Shown here in pieces: positions 42,507-52,071 of a DNA stretch of 64,000 nt. Position numbers and translations under genes: made by a program. This DNA is from CAZIOH01 sp964540815 (GTDB taxonomy: Bacteria; Myxococcota_A; Polyangia; Fen-1088). The stretch is from NCBI GenBank assembly GCA_964540815.1, contig CAZIOH010000016.1, positions 1 to 64,000 of the forward strand, in the 5' to 3' direction. A model generated the notes under the pieces. That model had not been told where the DNA came from. It ran no database searches and saw nothing but the letters and a program-made list of their open reading frames with translations. Position 1 is the stretch's first letter; each line of letters begins with the position of its first letter.

Positions 42507-45500
42507 TCAGAAGCCGGAGGGAGCTGGGGCAGGCGAGGGGAGCGCGCCTGCCTCGACGGGGTCTCCACCGCCCACCACCCCGAGGTGGCGGCGGCGCCTG
42601 GTCAGGCGGTCGAGGAACAGATAGACCACCGGGGTCGTGTAGAGGGTCAGCATCTGCGAGAAGATCAGGCCTCCGACGATGGTGATCCCGAGCGGGCCGC
42701 GCAGCTCCGCGCCTTCACCGCTGCCAAATGCCAGCGGGACGGCGCCGAGCAACGCCGCCATGGTCGTCATCGTGATCGGCCGAAACCGCAACAGGCACGC
42801 TTCATGAATGGCGTCGCGGGATGACAGGTTGCGCTCGCGCTCGGCTTCGATCGCGAAGTCGATCATCAAGATGGCGTTCTTCTTGACGATCCCGATGAGC
42901 AGGATGATGCCGATGAGCGCGATGATCGAGAGCTCGGTCCGGGTGAGGAGCAGGGCGATGAGCGCCCCCACCCCCGCCGATGGCAGGGTCGAGAGGATGG
43001 TGAGGGGATGAATCAGACTTTCGTAGAGGATGCCGAGCACGATGTAGACGGCGATCAAGGCCGCGAGCACCAGCACCGGCTGATTCTGCAGCGACGCCCG
43101 GAAGACCTGCGCCGTGCCCTGGAACCCGGCCCGCAGGCTGGCAGGCAGGTGCAGCTCGGTCTCGGCGCGGCGGACCAGGTTCACCGCATCGCCCAGCGAG
43201 ACCCCCGGCGCGAGGTTGAACGAGATGGTCACCGCCGGAAACTGCCCCTGGTGGGTCACCGACAGGGAGGTGGCCCCAGTCTCGAAGTGCGCCACCGCGG
43301 AGAGCGGGATCTGATCCCCGGCGATCGAGCGTACGAAGAGCTTGTCGAGCGCCTCCGGGCCGGTCTGAAGTCCCGGGGTGGCCTCCAGGATCACCCGGGA
43401 GTAGTTGGTCGAGGTGTACACCGTGGCGACCTGCCGCTGGCCATAGGCATCGTACAGGGCGTCGTCCACCGCCTGCGGCGTGACCCCGAGCCGCGAGGCC
43501 GTGTCGCGGTCGAGGGCCAGGGACAGGAGCAGGCCGGCGCTCTGCAGATCGGTGTTGACGTCCTTGAGCTGGGGCAACGTGCGGAGCTTCTGCAACACCC
43601 GCGGGGACCAGGCGCGCAGCTCGTCGAGATCGGCGTCCTCGAGGGTGTATTGAAACTGCGTGCGCGAGCCGCGCCCTCCCACCCGCACGTCCTGGTTCGA
43701 CTGCAAGAAGAGCTTGATCCCGGGGGTCGTGGCCAGCTTGACCCGCAGTCTTCCGATGATCTGGTCGGCGGTGGACTTGCGCTGGTCGCGCGGCTTGAGC
43801 GAGACGAACAGGGTCCCGGTGTTGGTGGTCCCGGCCTGTCCGCCCATGAACGCCACCACGTCGCTGACGTCGGGGTCGGTACGCACGTCCCGCAGCATCT
43901 TCTCCTGGGCGGTGGCCATGGCCGGGAAGGAGATGTCCTGAGGGCCCTCGGAGAACCCCATCAACATGCCAGTGTCCTGCTGCGGGAAGAGGCCCTTCGG
44001 CACGATGACGTAGAGGTAGACCGACAACCCGAGCGTTCCGAGCGTCACGGCCAGCATCACGAAGCGGTGGTCGAGCACCCAGGTCAGGCCGCGATCGTAG
44101 AAGCGCACCAGCCCATCGAAGGCACGCTCGAGGGCCCGCGACAGACGCCCCTGGTCCTCCTGGGATTCCCGCCGCAGCATGCGCGCGCACATCACCGGGG
44201 TGAGGGTCAAGGAGACCACCGCCGAGATGGTGATGGCGATGCTGAGGGTCACGGCGAACTCCCGAAAGAGACGGCCCACGATGCCGCCCATGAAGAGGAT
44301 GGGGATGAAGACCGCCAGCAGCGACGCCGTGATGGACACGATGGTGAAGCCGACCTGCTTGGCGCCGATCAGCGCCGCCTCGAGCGGTGTCTTTCCCTGG
44401 TCGAGGTGGCGCGAGACGTTCTCCGTCACCACGATGGCGTCGTCCACCACGAAGCCGGTCGAGATGGTGAGGGCCATCAGGGTCAGGTTGTTCACGCTGA
44501 ACCCGAGCAGGTACATCACCCCGAAGGTCCCGACCAGCGAGAGCGGCACCGCCACGCTGGGGATGGCGGTGGCCCGGAAGCTGCGCAGGAAGATCAAAAC
44601 CACCAGCACCACCAGGGCGATGGCGATCACCAGGGTCTGCTCGACCTCGTGCACCGAGGCCCGAATGGTGCGCGCGCGATCGATCGCCACCTGGATGTCG
44701 ATGGCCGGGGAGATGGAGGTGGCCAGGGTGGGGAGGACCGCCTTGACCCGGTCGATGGTCTGCAGGATGTTCGCACCCGGCTGACGCCGGATGATGAGCA
44801 GCACGGCGCGGGCGTCGTTGGTCCAGGCGGCGACCCGGTTGTTCTCGACGTCATCCGTGACCTTGGCGACGTCGCCGAGGCGGACCACCCCCCCGCCCCG
44901 GTAGGAGACCACCATGGGCCGGAAGGCCGCCGCGCCGTAGAGCTGGTCGTTGGCCGACAAGGCCCAGGACTGGGTCGGCCCGGTGAGCCCACCCTTGGGA
45001 GAGTTGACCGTGGCAGCGGCCAGCGCGGTCCGGACGTCGGTCATGCTGAGCCCCATCCCGGCCAGGGTGGCCGGGTCGACCTGCACCCGCACGGCGGGCT
45101 GCTGGCCGCCCCCCACGGTGACCTGACCCACCCCTTCGACCTGGGAGATCTTCTGGGCCACCACGTTGTTGGCGGCGTCGAAGACCTGCGCCAGCGGCAA
45201 GGTCTGGGACGTCATCGACACGATCAGCACCGGCGCATCGGCCGGGTTGACCTTGCGATAGTTGGGGCGGGTGGGGAGGTTGGTGGGCAGCTCCGCGCCG
45301 GCTGCGTTGATGGCGGCCTGTACGTCCCGCGCGGCGGCGGTCACGTCGCGGTCGAGGGAGAATTGCAGGGTCAGCTGGGTGGATCCGAGCGAGCTCGTCG
45401 AGGTCATCTCGGTGAGGCCGGCGATGCGGCCGAAGCGCCGCTCGAGCGGGGTGGCGACGGCCGAGGCCATGGTCTCGGGGCTCGCCCCGGGCAGGTTGGC

Positions 45501-45644
45501 GGAGACCGCCAGGGTCGGAAAATCCACCCGGGGCAAGGGCGCGACAGGCAGTTGCACGAAGGCGGCCGCGCCCGCCAACAAGACCGCCGCCGCGAGCAGG
45601 GAGGTGGCGATGGGGCGGCGCAGGAACGGGGCGGAGATGTTCAT
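42507..45644 (-). CDS. mdtC: RND efflux pump, second subunit (MdtC-like)
   Basis: The 1045-residue inner-membrane pump has the RND layout of 12 transmembrane helices and two periplasmic loops. Signatures are FLRRPIATSLL, LPRVDFPTL, LERRFGRIAGLTEMTS and the proton-relay GFVVDDAIVVTEN in TM4; late ones are LIGIVKKNAIL and LRFRPITMTT. The VDFPT and GASPETM pattern favours the MdtB/MdtC branch, in which two different pumps form a mixed trimer. It overlaps the upstream pump by ATGA and ends the efflux operon. Substrates are unknown; MdtBC exports bile salts and novobiocin in enterics. Confidence 0.88.
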   Translation of the reverse strand: MNISAPFLRRPIATSLLAAAVLLAGAAAFVQLPVAPLPRVDFPTLAVSANLPGASPETMASAVATPLERRFGRIAGLTEMTSTSSLGSTQLTLQFSLDRDVTAAARDVQAAINAAGAELPTNLPTRPNYRKVNPADAPVLIVSMTSQTLPLAQVFDAANNVVAQKISQVEGVGQVTVGGGQQPAVRVQVDPATLAGMGLSMTDVRTALAAATVNSPKGGLTGPTQSWALSANDQLYGAAAFRPMVVSYRGGGVVRLGDVAKVTDDVENNRVAAWTNDARAVLLIIRRQPGANILQTIDRVKAVLPTLATSISPAIDIQVAIDRARTIRASVHEVEQTLVIAIALVVLVVLIFLRSFRATAIPSVAVPLSLVGTFGVMYLLGFSVNNLTLMALTISTGFVVDDAIVVTENVSRHLDQGKTPLEAALIGAKQVGFTIVSITASLLAVFIPILFMGGIVGRLFREFAVTLSIAITISAVVSLTLTPVMCARMLRRESQEDQGRLSRALERAFDGLVRFYDRGLTWVLDHRFVMLAVTLGTLGLSVYLYVIVPKGLFPQQDTGMLMGFSEGPQDISFPAMATAQEKMLRDVRTDPDVSDVVAFMGGQAGTTNTGTLFVSLKPRDQRKSTADQIIGRLRVKLATTPGIKLFLQSNQDVRVGGRGSRTQFQYTLEDADLDELRAWSPRVLQKLRTLPQLKDVNTDLQSAGLLLSLALDRDTASRLGVTPQAVDDALYDAYGQRQVATVYTSTNYSRVILEATPGLQTGPEALDKLFVRSIAGDQIPLSAVAHFETGATSLSVTHQGQFPAVTISFNLAPGVSLGDAVNLVRRAETELHLPASLRAGFQGTAQVFRASLQNQPVLVLAALIAVYIVLGILYESLIHPLTILSTLPSAGVGALIALLLTRTELSIIALIGIILLIGIVKKNAILMIDFAIEAERERNLSSRDAIHEACLLRFRPITMTTMAALLGAVPLAFGSGEGAELRGPLGITIVGGLIFSQMLTLYTTPVVYLFLDRLTRRRRHLGVVGGGDPVEAGALPSPAPAPSGF

Positions 45645-48600
45645 GGCGGCGTGAGCCCGGCTCGGCGTGGGGCGGCGCCATCGGAAGCTGCCACTTGCCG
45701 GGGCGAGCGCTCGGCTCCAGAGGTCGTGGGCGCGCTCCCTGTGGTCGTGACCCGCGCTCGGCCGCCGCCGAGCCCCGTGAACCAGGCGCGCAGCCGTTCC
45801 ATGTAGAGGTAGATCACGGGCGTCGTGTAGAGCGTGAGCACCTGCGAGACCAAGAGCCCGCCGACGATCGAGATACCGAGCGGGCGTCTGAGCTCGGCCC
45901 CGGTGCCGCGTCCGAGGGCCAGCGGCACGCCCCCCAGGAGGGCCGCCAGGGTGGTCATGATGATCGGGCGGAAGCGCAGCAGGCAGGCCTTGTAGATGGC
46001 GTCCCGGGGGGCGAGCTTCTCCTCGCGCTCGGCCTCGAGGGCGAAGTCGATCATCATGATGGCGTTCTTCTGTACGATCCCGATCAGCAGGACCACCCCG
46101 ATCAGGGCCACGATGCTGAAATCCGTGCCGGTGAGCATCAGGGCAGCGAGCGCCCCGAGGCCGGCCGACGGCAAGCTCGAGATGATGGTGATGGGATGGA
46201 TGTAGCTCTCGTAGAGGACGCCGAGGACGATGTAGACCGTGAGCAGGGCGGCCACGATCAAGGCCGGCTCGCTCTGGAGCGACTCGCGGAAGGCCTTGGC
46301 GGCCCCCTGGAAATCCGGGTGCACCCCGGGCGGAAGGCCGAGCTCGCGCTCGGCGGCGTGAATGGCCGTGACCGCGTCGCCGAGCGAGTGGCCGGGCGCC
46401 AGGTTGAAAGAGAGGGTCACGGCCGGGAACTGCCCCTGGTGCGCCACCACCAGCGGCGCCACCGATGGAGCGTGGCGGGCGATGGTCGAGAGCGGCACCG
46501 GATCGCCGGTGGCCGAGCGCACGTAGAGGCCAGCCAGCGCGTCCGGGCTCTGCTGGAACTCGGGCTTCACCTCGAGGATCACCCGGTAAAGGTTCAGCTG
46601 GGTGAAGATGGTAGACACCTGGCGCTGTCCGAAGGCGTCGTAGAGCGTGTCGTCGATAGCCTGCAGGCTGACCCCGAGCCGCGCGGCGTTGTCGCGATCG
46701 ATGGTGATGGAGAGCTCCAGCCCGGAGGCCTGCTGATCGCTGGCCACATCGCGCAGGACCTTCAGGCTCCGCAGCTTGTCGAGCATGCGCGGGGCGAAGG
46801 CCGCGAGCTCGTCCGGGTCGGCGTCCTCGAGGGTGTATTGAAACTGGGTGCGGCTCACCCGGTTGTCGATCTGCAGGTCCTGCACCGCCTGCAGGAAGAG
46901 CGAGATGCCCTCCACGTCGCGCAGCTTGTCCTGCAGACGGGCGATGATCTCCTCGACTCCGGCACGTTGCTTGCGCGGCTTCAGGGTGATGGACAGCCGC
47001 CCGCTGTTGGGGGTCTGGTTGGTGCCGTCGGCGCCGATGAACGACGCGACCGCCTCCACGTCCGGGTCGGAGAGGACCACGTCGGCGAGGGCCCGCTGCC
47101 GCTCCATCATTCGCGGAAACGAGATGTCGAGCGCAGCCTCGGAGACCCCGATGATGAGCCCGGTGTCCTGCTGCGGAAAGAATCCCTTCGGGATCAGCAC
47201 CGCCAGCGAGACGGTCGCCGCCGCGGTCCCGAGGGTGAGGAAGAGCATGGTCCGGCTGTGGTCGAGGGCCCAGACGAGCCCCCGGTCGTAGAAGGCCAGC
47301 AGCCCGTCGAACCCGCGCTCGAGCGCGCGCGCGATCCGGCCGGCCTCGGGCTTGGCCTTGTCGGTGGGCTTGAGGATGTGGGCCGACATCATGGCGGTGA
47401 GGGTCAGCGACAGCACGGCCGAGATGGCGATGGCCACGCTCAAGGTGACCGCGAACTCCCGGAACAGCCGCCCGATGATCCCCCCCATGAACAGGAGAGG
47501 GATCATGACCGCCACCAACGACACCGTGAGGGACACGATGGTGAACCCGATCTGCTTGGCGCCGTCGAGCGCGGCCTGGAAGGGGGGTTGCCCGTCCTCC
47601 ACGTGGCGCATGATGTTCTCGAGCATGACGATGGCGTCATCCACCACGAAACCGGTGGCGATGGTGAGCGCCATCAGGGTCAGATTGTTGAGGCTGTAGC
47701 CGAGCAGGTACATCACGCCGAAGGTGGCGATCAGGGCCAGCGGGACCGCCACGCCCGGGATGATGGTGGCGCGCAGGGTGCGGAGCGACAGGAAGATCAC
47801 CGCCACCACCAGGAACACCGTCAGCACCAGGGTGAACAGCACGTCGTCCACCGAAGCCCGCACGGTCGCCGTACGGTCGCTGAGGATGGCAACCTTGATC
47901 CCGGCCGGTAGCGCGCTCTGCAGGCGCGGCAGCAGCTCCTTGACGTGGTCGGCGACGTCGATGACGTTGGCGCCGGGCTGCCGCTGCACGTTCAGGATCA
48001 CCGCGCGATCGCGGTTGGCCCAGCCGGCGAGCTGCGCATTCTCCACCCCGTCGATCACGTCCGCCACCTCCGCCAGGCGAACCGGTGCGCCGTCCTTGTA
48101 GGCGATGACGATCGGGCGGTAGGCGGCCGACTTCATCAGCTGGTCGTCGACCGCCAGCGTGTAGTCCTGGCGGGGGCCGTCGAGGTTGCCCTTCGGCTGG
48201 TTCACGTTGGCGACCACCAGCGCGGCGCGAACGTCTTCGAGGGTCAGGCCGCGTCCAGCCAGGGCTCGCGGGTCCACCTGCACCCGCACCGCCGGCTTCT
48301 GACCGCCGTTCAGGGTGACGAGCCCCACCCCCGACACCTGGGAGATCTTCTGGGCCAGGATCGAGTCGGTGGTGTCGTGCACCTGGTAGAGCGGCAAGGT
48401 GTCGGAGCTGATGCTGAGGGTGAGGATGGGCGCGTCGGCCGGGTTGCTCTTGCTGTAGGTGGGCGGGGAGGGCAGCGTCCGCGGCAGCAGGTTCGAGGTG
48501 GCGTTGATGGCGGCCTGCACGTCCTGCTGGGCGGAGTCGATGTCCTCGTCGAGGTTGAACTGCAAGGTGATCTGGGAGCTCGAGAAGCTGCTCACCGAGG

Positions 48601-48841
48601 TCATCTGGGCCAGCCCGGGGATCTGACCGAACTGCCGCTCGAGGGGGGTGGTCACCGCGGACGACATGGTCTCGGCGCTGGCGCCCGGCAATCCGGTGGA
48701 GACCACGATGGTCGGGTAGTCCACCTGGGGCAGCGCGGACACGGGAAGCTCCTGGTAGGCGAGCAAACCCGACATCAACAGCCCCGTCATCAACAGGGAG
48801 GTGGCGACGGGTCGGCGGATGAAGGGCTCCGAGATGCTCAT
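45641..48841 (-). CDS. mdtB: RND efflux pump, first subunit (MdtB-like)
   Basis: The 1066-residue RND protein is a close paralogue of the next gene. FIRRPVATSLL, LPQVDYPTIVVS, LERQFGQIPGLAQMTS, GFVVDDAIVMLENI and LIGIVQKNAIMMIDFALEAER are present, with 12 predicted helices. Retention of the paired TM4 aspartates implies an active proton pump. It is joined to the adaptor gene upstream and the second pump downstream by ATGA overlaps, so all are probably translated as one unit. Assignment to MdtB rather than MdtC follows gene order. Confidence 0.88.
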   Translation of the reverse strand: MSISEPFIRRPVATSLLMTGLLMSGLLAYQELPVSALPQVDYPTIVVSTGLPGASAETMSSAVTTPLERQFGQIPGLAQMTSVSSFSSSQITLQFNLDEDIDSAQQDVQAAINATSNLLPRTLPSPPTYSKSNPADAPILTLSISSDTLPLYQVHDTTDSILAQKISQVSGVGLVTLNGGQKPAVRVQVDPRALAGRGLTLEDVRAALVVANVNQPKGNLDGPRQDYTLAVDDQLMKSAAYRPIVIAYKDGAPVRLAEVADVIDGVENAQLAGWANRDRAVILNVQRQPGANVIDVADHVKELLPRLQSALPAGIKVAILSDRTATVRASVDDVLFTLVLTVFLVVAVIFLSLRTLRATIIPGVAVPLALIATFGVMYLLGYSLNNLTLMALTIATGFVVDDAIVMLENIMRHVEDGQPPFQAALDGAKQIGFTIVSLTVSLVAVMIPLLFMGGIIGRLFREFAVTLSVAIAISAVLSLTLTAMMSAHILKPTDKAKPEAGRIARALERGFDGLLAFYDRGLVWALDHSRTMLFLTLGTAAATVSLAVLIPKGFFPQQDTGLIIGVSEAALDISFPRMMERQRALADVVLSDPDVEAVASFIGADGTNQTPNSGRLSITLKPRKQRAGVEEIIARLQDKLRDVEGISLFLQAVQDLQIDNRVSRTQFQYTLEDADPDELAAFAPRMLDKLRSLKVLRDVASDQQASGLELSITIDRDNAARLGVSLQAIDDTLYDAFGQRQVSTIFTQLNLYRVILEVKPEFQQSPDALAGLYVRSATGDPVPLSTIARHAPSVAPLVVAHQGQFPAVTLSFNLAPGHSLGDAVTAIHAAERELGLPPGVHPDFQGAAKAFRESLQSEPALIVAALLTVYIVLGVLYESYIHPITIISSLPSAGLGALAALMLTGTDFSIVALIGVVLLIGIVQKNAIMMIDFALEAEREEKLAPRDAIYKACLLRFRPIIMTTLAALLGGVPLALGRGTGAELRRPLGISIVGGLLVSQVLTLYTTPVIYLYMERLRAWFTGLGGGRARVTTTGSAPTTSGAERSPRQVAASDGAAPRRAGLTPP

Positions 48842-50328
48842 GGCGCGCTGGTCGGAGCCGATCTGGGGTGCGCGGGCGGTCCACTGGCGGCGCCACCGGC
48901 GCCGGCGCCGGAGGGGCCATCACCGGGTCTGCGCCCCGGAGCGCCCCCTCCTCGTGCCGGGTGGTCCGGCGCCAGCGCCGGCCCATGCTCGGACCCGAGG
49001 TCCTGCGACCTGGCCGCCACCCGCGCGCCCGGGCGCAGCTGGGTCTGGCCCTCGATGACCACGCTGTCCCCCGCCGCCAGTCCGCGCCCGATGACGGCGG
49101 TCTCGCCCTCGAGGCTATCCACCTTCACCGGGCGAACGCTGGCCCTCTGGGCCTGGTCCACCAGGTACACGAACGTCCCCTGCGGCCCACGTTGGATGGT
49201 CGCGGCCGGCACCACCAGGGCTTGCTTCCGCACCGACAGCAGGAGGCGCGCCTTCACGAACTGGTTCGGCCACAGGGTCCGGCCCGGGTTGGGCAGGATG
49301 GCCTTGAGCCGGATGCTGGCGGTGGTCTGGTTGATCTGGTTGTCGATGAGCTCGAGGCTCCCGCTGCCGAGCAGCGCCCCCCCGTCGCGGGTCGACACAT
49401 CGACCCGCAAGGGACCCTTGGACATCTCGGCCGCGATGCGCGGCAGATCGTCCTGTGGCAGGGTGAAGAGCACGGCGACCGGATCGAGCTGGGCCACGAC
49501 CACCAGCCCGCCCGGGTCGGCGGCGTGCACCACGTTGCCGGGGTCCACCAGCCGCACCCCGGTGACCCCATCAATGGGCGAGCGGATGTGGGCATAGTCG
49601 AGCTGCAGGTTGGCTTGCTCGAGCTGCGCCTGGTCGGCCTGGATGGCCGCCTCGAGCTGGGCGACGGCGGCCCGCTGATCGTCGACCTGCTGCTGGGCGA
49701 TGAGGTTCTCCTTGCGGACCGCGACGTAACGCTCGAGGTTGAGACGGTTCGACTGCAAGGTCGCCCGATCGCGCGCCAGCGCCGCCTCCGCCTGGTGCCG
49801 CAGGATGGTGAACGGGCGCGGATCGATCTGGGCCAGCAGGGCACCCGCCCGCACGGCCTGGCCCTCCCGGAAGTCGACGCGATCCAGACGCCCGTCGACC
49901 TGGGTCTTCACCGTGACGGTCTTCAGCGCGGTCACCGAGCCGATCCCCTCGAGAAAGATCGGAACGTCCTCGCGCCGGACGGCGGTGACCAGGACCGACA
50001 CCGGTCGCTCGTTCGGGTTGCCGGCCGCACCAGCCCCCGCAGCGGCGGACGTGCCGGCGGTCGCCGGGGATCTGGCGGCGGAGCCTGCCGCGGTCGCCCC
50101 GGGCGTCGTTCCGTCCGACGCGTCGCCATGCCCCCGCCGCACCAACCACCACGCGGCGACCACCGCCACCGCACCGAGCCCGATCCCGGCGGCGATCAGG
50201 CGCCCACGCCCGCGCCGCGGGACCGGGGGCGGCTCGTCCTCGCGCGCTGAACTGGCACGGACGGGTGGGGGCGGCGTGCGGCCGGGGGGGACGCGGGGCG
50301 GAGGTGGGCTCGTCGGAGACATCGTCAT
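48838..50328 (-). CDS. mdtA: RND periplasmic adaptor protein (MdtA-like)
   Basis: The 496-residue membrane fusion protein has a Pro-rich cytoplasmic start and one signal-anchor helix (residues 45-63). The barrel/lipoyl/hairpin order follows: VKTQVDGRLDRVDFREGQAV, an alpha-hairpin (about 185-240), then YAHIRSPIDGVTGVRLVDPGN and FTLPQDDLPRI. The C-terminal 60 residues are Gly/Pro/Arg rich and probably disordered. It bridges the RND pumps to the outer-membrane channel. The ATG overlaps the TolC-like stop. Confidence 0.9.
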   Translation of the reverse strand: MTMSPTSPPPPRVPPGRTPPPPVRASSAREDEPPPVPRRGRGRLIAAGIGLGAVAVVAAWWLVRRGHGDASDGTTPGATAAGSAARSPATAGTSAAAGAGAAGNPNERPVSVLVTAVRREDVPIFLEGIGSVTALKTVTVKTQVDGRLDRVDFREGQAVRAGALLAQIDPRPFTILRHQAEAALARDRATLQSNRLNLERYVAVRKENLIAQQQVDDQRAAVAQLEAAIQADQAQLEQANLQLDYAHIRSPIDGVTGVRLVDPGNVVHAADPGGLVVVAQLDPVAVLFTLPQDDLPRIAAEMSKGPLRVDVSTRDGGALLGSGSLELIDNQINQTTASIRLKAILPNPGRTLWPNQFVKARLLLSVRKQALVVPAATIQRGPQGTFVYLVDQAQRASVRPVKVDSLEGETAVIGRGLAAGDSVVIEGQTQLRPGARVAARSQDLGSEHGPALAPDHPARGGGAPGRRPGDGPSGAGAGGAASGPPAHPRSAPTSAP

Positions 50329-51815
50329 GGTTGCCCCATTTTTTCAGGTTGCCCCGCCGTGCCGACGGCGCCGAAGGCGCCGAGCGCGATCGACAGCTGC
50401 GCCCGCGCGGAGGCCAGATTGAACGCGGCCTGGACGGCCTGCGCTTCGGTCGTGAAGAAAGCTTGCTGGCTGTCGCTGAGCTCGACCGCATTCCCGAGGC
50501 CGGCCCGGTAGCGGCCCTCCGCCAGGCGGAGCTGATCCTTGGCATTGGTGACGGCCTCGCCTGCCGCCTGGATGCTGCTCTTGGCGGCGTGGACCAACAG
50601 CAGCGCCTGCTCGATGTCGAGGCGCACCTGCAAGCCGAGCCCATCGAGTTGCAGGTCGAGCCCAGCCAGCGTCGCCCTGGCCTCGCGCACCTGCCCGCGC
50701 GTGAGCCCACCTTGCAGGATCGACCAGGACAAGGTCCCGCCCACCAGCCAGTTCGGCACCAGGTGCTCGACCGAGATCCCGGTCTCGGTCGCGCTGGCGG
50801 TGGCGCTCAAGATGGGCCAGTAGGTGCCATCGAGGCTGCGCAGGGTCTCGGCCTCGGCCCGGCGCTGGAGACGCAGCGACACGACCTCGGGGCGACGGTC
50901 GAGGGCCGCAGCGACCATCCGATCCTCCGCGGGACTCTCGGTGGCGGTGTCCTCGCCTTCGACCGCCGGGAGATCGTCGTCGGCGATGTCGTAAGGGCCG
51001 GTGGCGAAGCTCCCCATGGCCTGGTTGAGCTGGGCCTTGGCCAGATCGTACCCGTTCTGCGCCGTGATCAGCTGGACCCGCGCGTTGGCGAGATCGGTGC
51101 GCACGCTGGCGAGATCGATCTCGGGGCGCATGCCCGCGCGCACGAACCCTTGAATCTGCTCCAGGTGCTTCTGCTGATTGGCCACCGCGGTCTCGGCCAC
51201 CGCGATCAGCGCCTTCTGGGCGCGCGCCCGGAAGAAGGCTTGCTCGACCTGCAGCCGCACCGTGAGCGCGGCCGTCCGCTCGGCCGATCGGGTGGCGTCC
51301 CGCGCGGCTTCCGCCGATCGCCAGCGTCCACCCGTCTGACCGAAGTCGTAGATGAGCTGGCTCGCCGTCACGCCGAAGTTGAAGTAGTCGAACGTGGTGG
51401 AGGACCAGGGCGGTGCGGCCTGCACGGCCGCGGCGGTGGCGCCTGGCCGGGGCGAGAAGTTGCCGGTCGTGCGCTGGTAGCTGGCGCCGATGCTCACCTG
51501 CGGAAGGGCCCCCGAACGCGCCTGGTCGACCCGCCCGGCGGCGGCCTCGGTCGCCGTCCTTGCCTGGCGGACCGTCGGCTGGTTCGCGAGCGCGGTCTGG
51601 ATCGCCCGCTCCAGCGTCAGGACGTGGTTGTTGGCCCGGGTGGCCGGGGGCTCGAGGGCCTGGGGAAGCGCAGCAGGCCGCAGCTCGCCCGTGTCGTCTC
51701 CTGGCGGGGTGGCGGGCACCCGTTCCGTCGCCGGAACATCGGGGATCGCTCCGGCGGCCGAGCCCGAGAGCGAAAGGACGCAGACGAAGACTGGGATCGC
51801 GACGGGACGCACCAT
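50325..51815 (-). CDS. TolC-like outer-membrane efflux channel
   Basis: From the ATG at 51815 the protein has 496 residues with a normal signal peptide (RPVAIPVFVCVLSLSGSAAGA). Two outer-membrane efflux domains follow: LERAIQTALANQPTVRQARTA and YDFGQTGGRW in the first, GGTLSWSILQGGLTRGQVREA and LAEGRYRAGLGNAVELSDSQ in the second. It is the first gene of the four-gene tripartite efflux operon. Longer starts (51860, 51899) would run through the predicted sigma-54 promoter and lack a proper signal peptide, so 51815 is preferred. Confidence 0.9.
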   Translation of the reverse strand: MVRPVAIPVFVCVLSLSGSAAGAIPDVPATERVPATPPGDDTGELRPAALPQALEPPATRANNHVLTLERAIQTALANQPTVRQARTATEAAAGRVDQARSGALPQVSIGASYQRTTGNFSPRPGATAAAVQAAPPWSSTTFDYFNFGVTASQLIYDFGQTGGRWRSAEAARDATRSAERTAALTVRLQVEQAFFRARAQKALIAVAETAVANQQKHLEQIQGFVRAGMRPEIDLASVRTDLANARVQLITAQNGYDLAKAQLNQAMGSFATGPYDIADDDLPAVEGEDTATESPAEDRMVAAALDRRPEVVSLRLQRRAEAETLRSLDGTYWPILSATASATETGISVEHLVPNWLVGGTLSWSILQGGLTRGQVREARATLAGLDLQLDGLGLQVRLDIEQALLLVHAAKSSIQAAGEAVTNAKDQLRLAEGRYRAGLGNAVELSDSQQAFFTTEAQAVQAAFNLASARAQLSIALGAFGAVGTAGQPEKMGQP

Positions 51816-51843
51816 GGACCACACGTATAAGCCGGCCGTGCGA

Positions 51844-51859
51844 GGCAACAAGCGGGCCA
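51844..51859 (-). promoter_or_regulatory. Sigma-54 promoter for the efflux operon
   Basis: The minus strand reads TGGCCCGCTTGTTGCC, nearly identical to the sigma-54 consensus TGGCACG-N4-TTGCW, with the essential GG (-24) and GC (-12) 10 bp apart. Transcription would start near 51833, about 18 bp before the TolC-like ATG. A sigma-54 activator gene lies divergently downstream of the histidine kinase. Confidence 0.7.
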
Positions 51860-51896
51860 TCCCGGACGGCCATTCGTGGAGGGGCCGCCAGGCGCG

Positions 51897-51913
51897 CACC
51901 CCGAATCGGGGTG
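51897..51913. promoter_or_regulatory. 17-bp palindrome, candidate activator site
   Basis: CACCCCGAATCGGGGTG is a perfect palindrome of two 8-bp arms around one base. Its centre is about 72 bp upstream of the predicted sigma-54 transcription start of the pump operon, where NtrC-family upstream activator sites are usually found. Confidence 0.6.
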
Positions 51914-52071
51914 TCCGAGATCCACACAGGTGTCAGCGGAGGCGCCAACACCCAGGGGGCCCTCTGGCGTGGCTCGACGGGCCGTCGGTCCGTGGGCCGC
52001 CTCGGCGTGGCGGGTCGGGCATGGTTCGGGGTCGCCACCGCCCGGCGCCCGGCTTGCTTGAGCCTGGGGCG

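Noticed and set aside
43008..45806. 932-codon plus-strand frame opposite the RND pump
   Set aside because: Antisense shadow; composition is His/Gly/Arg/Asp-rich without motifs.
51490..52020. N-terminal extension of the histidine kinase frame
   Set aside because: It crosses the start of the divergent tolC-like gene and the sigma-54 control region and lacks coding character before 52021.
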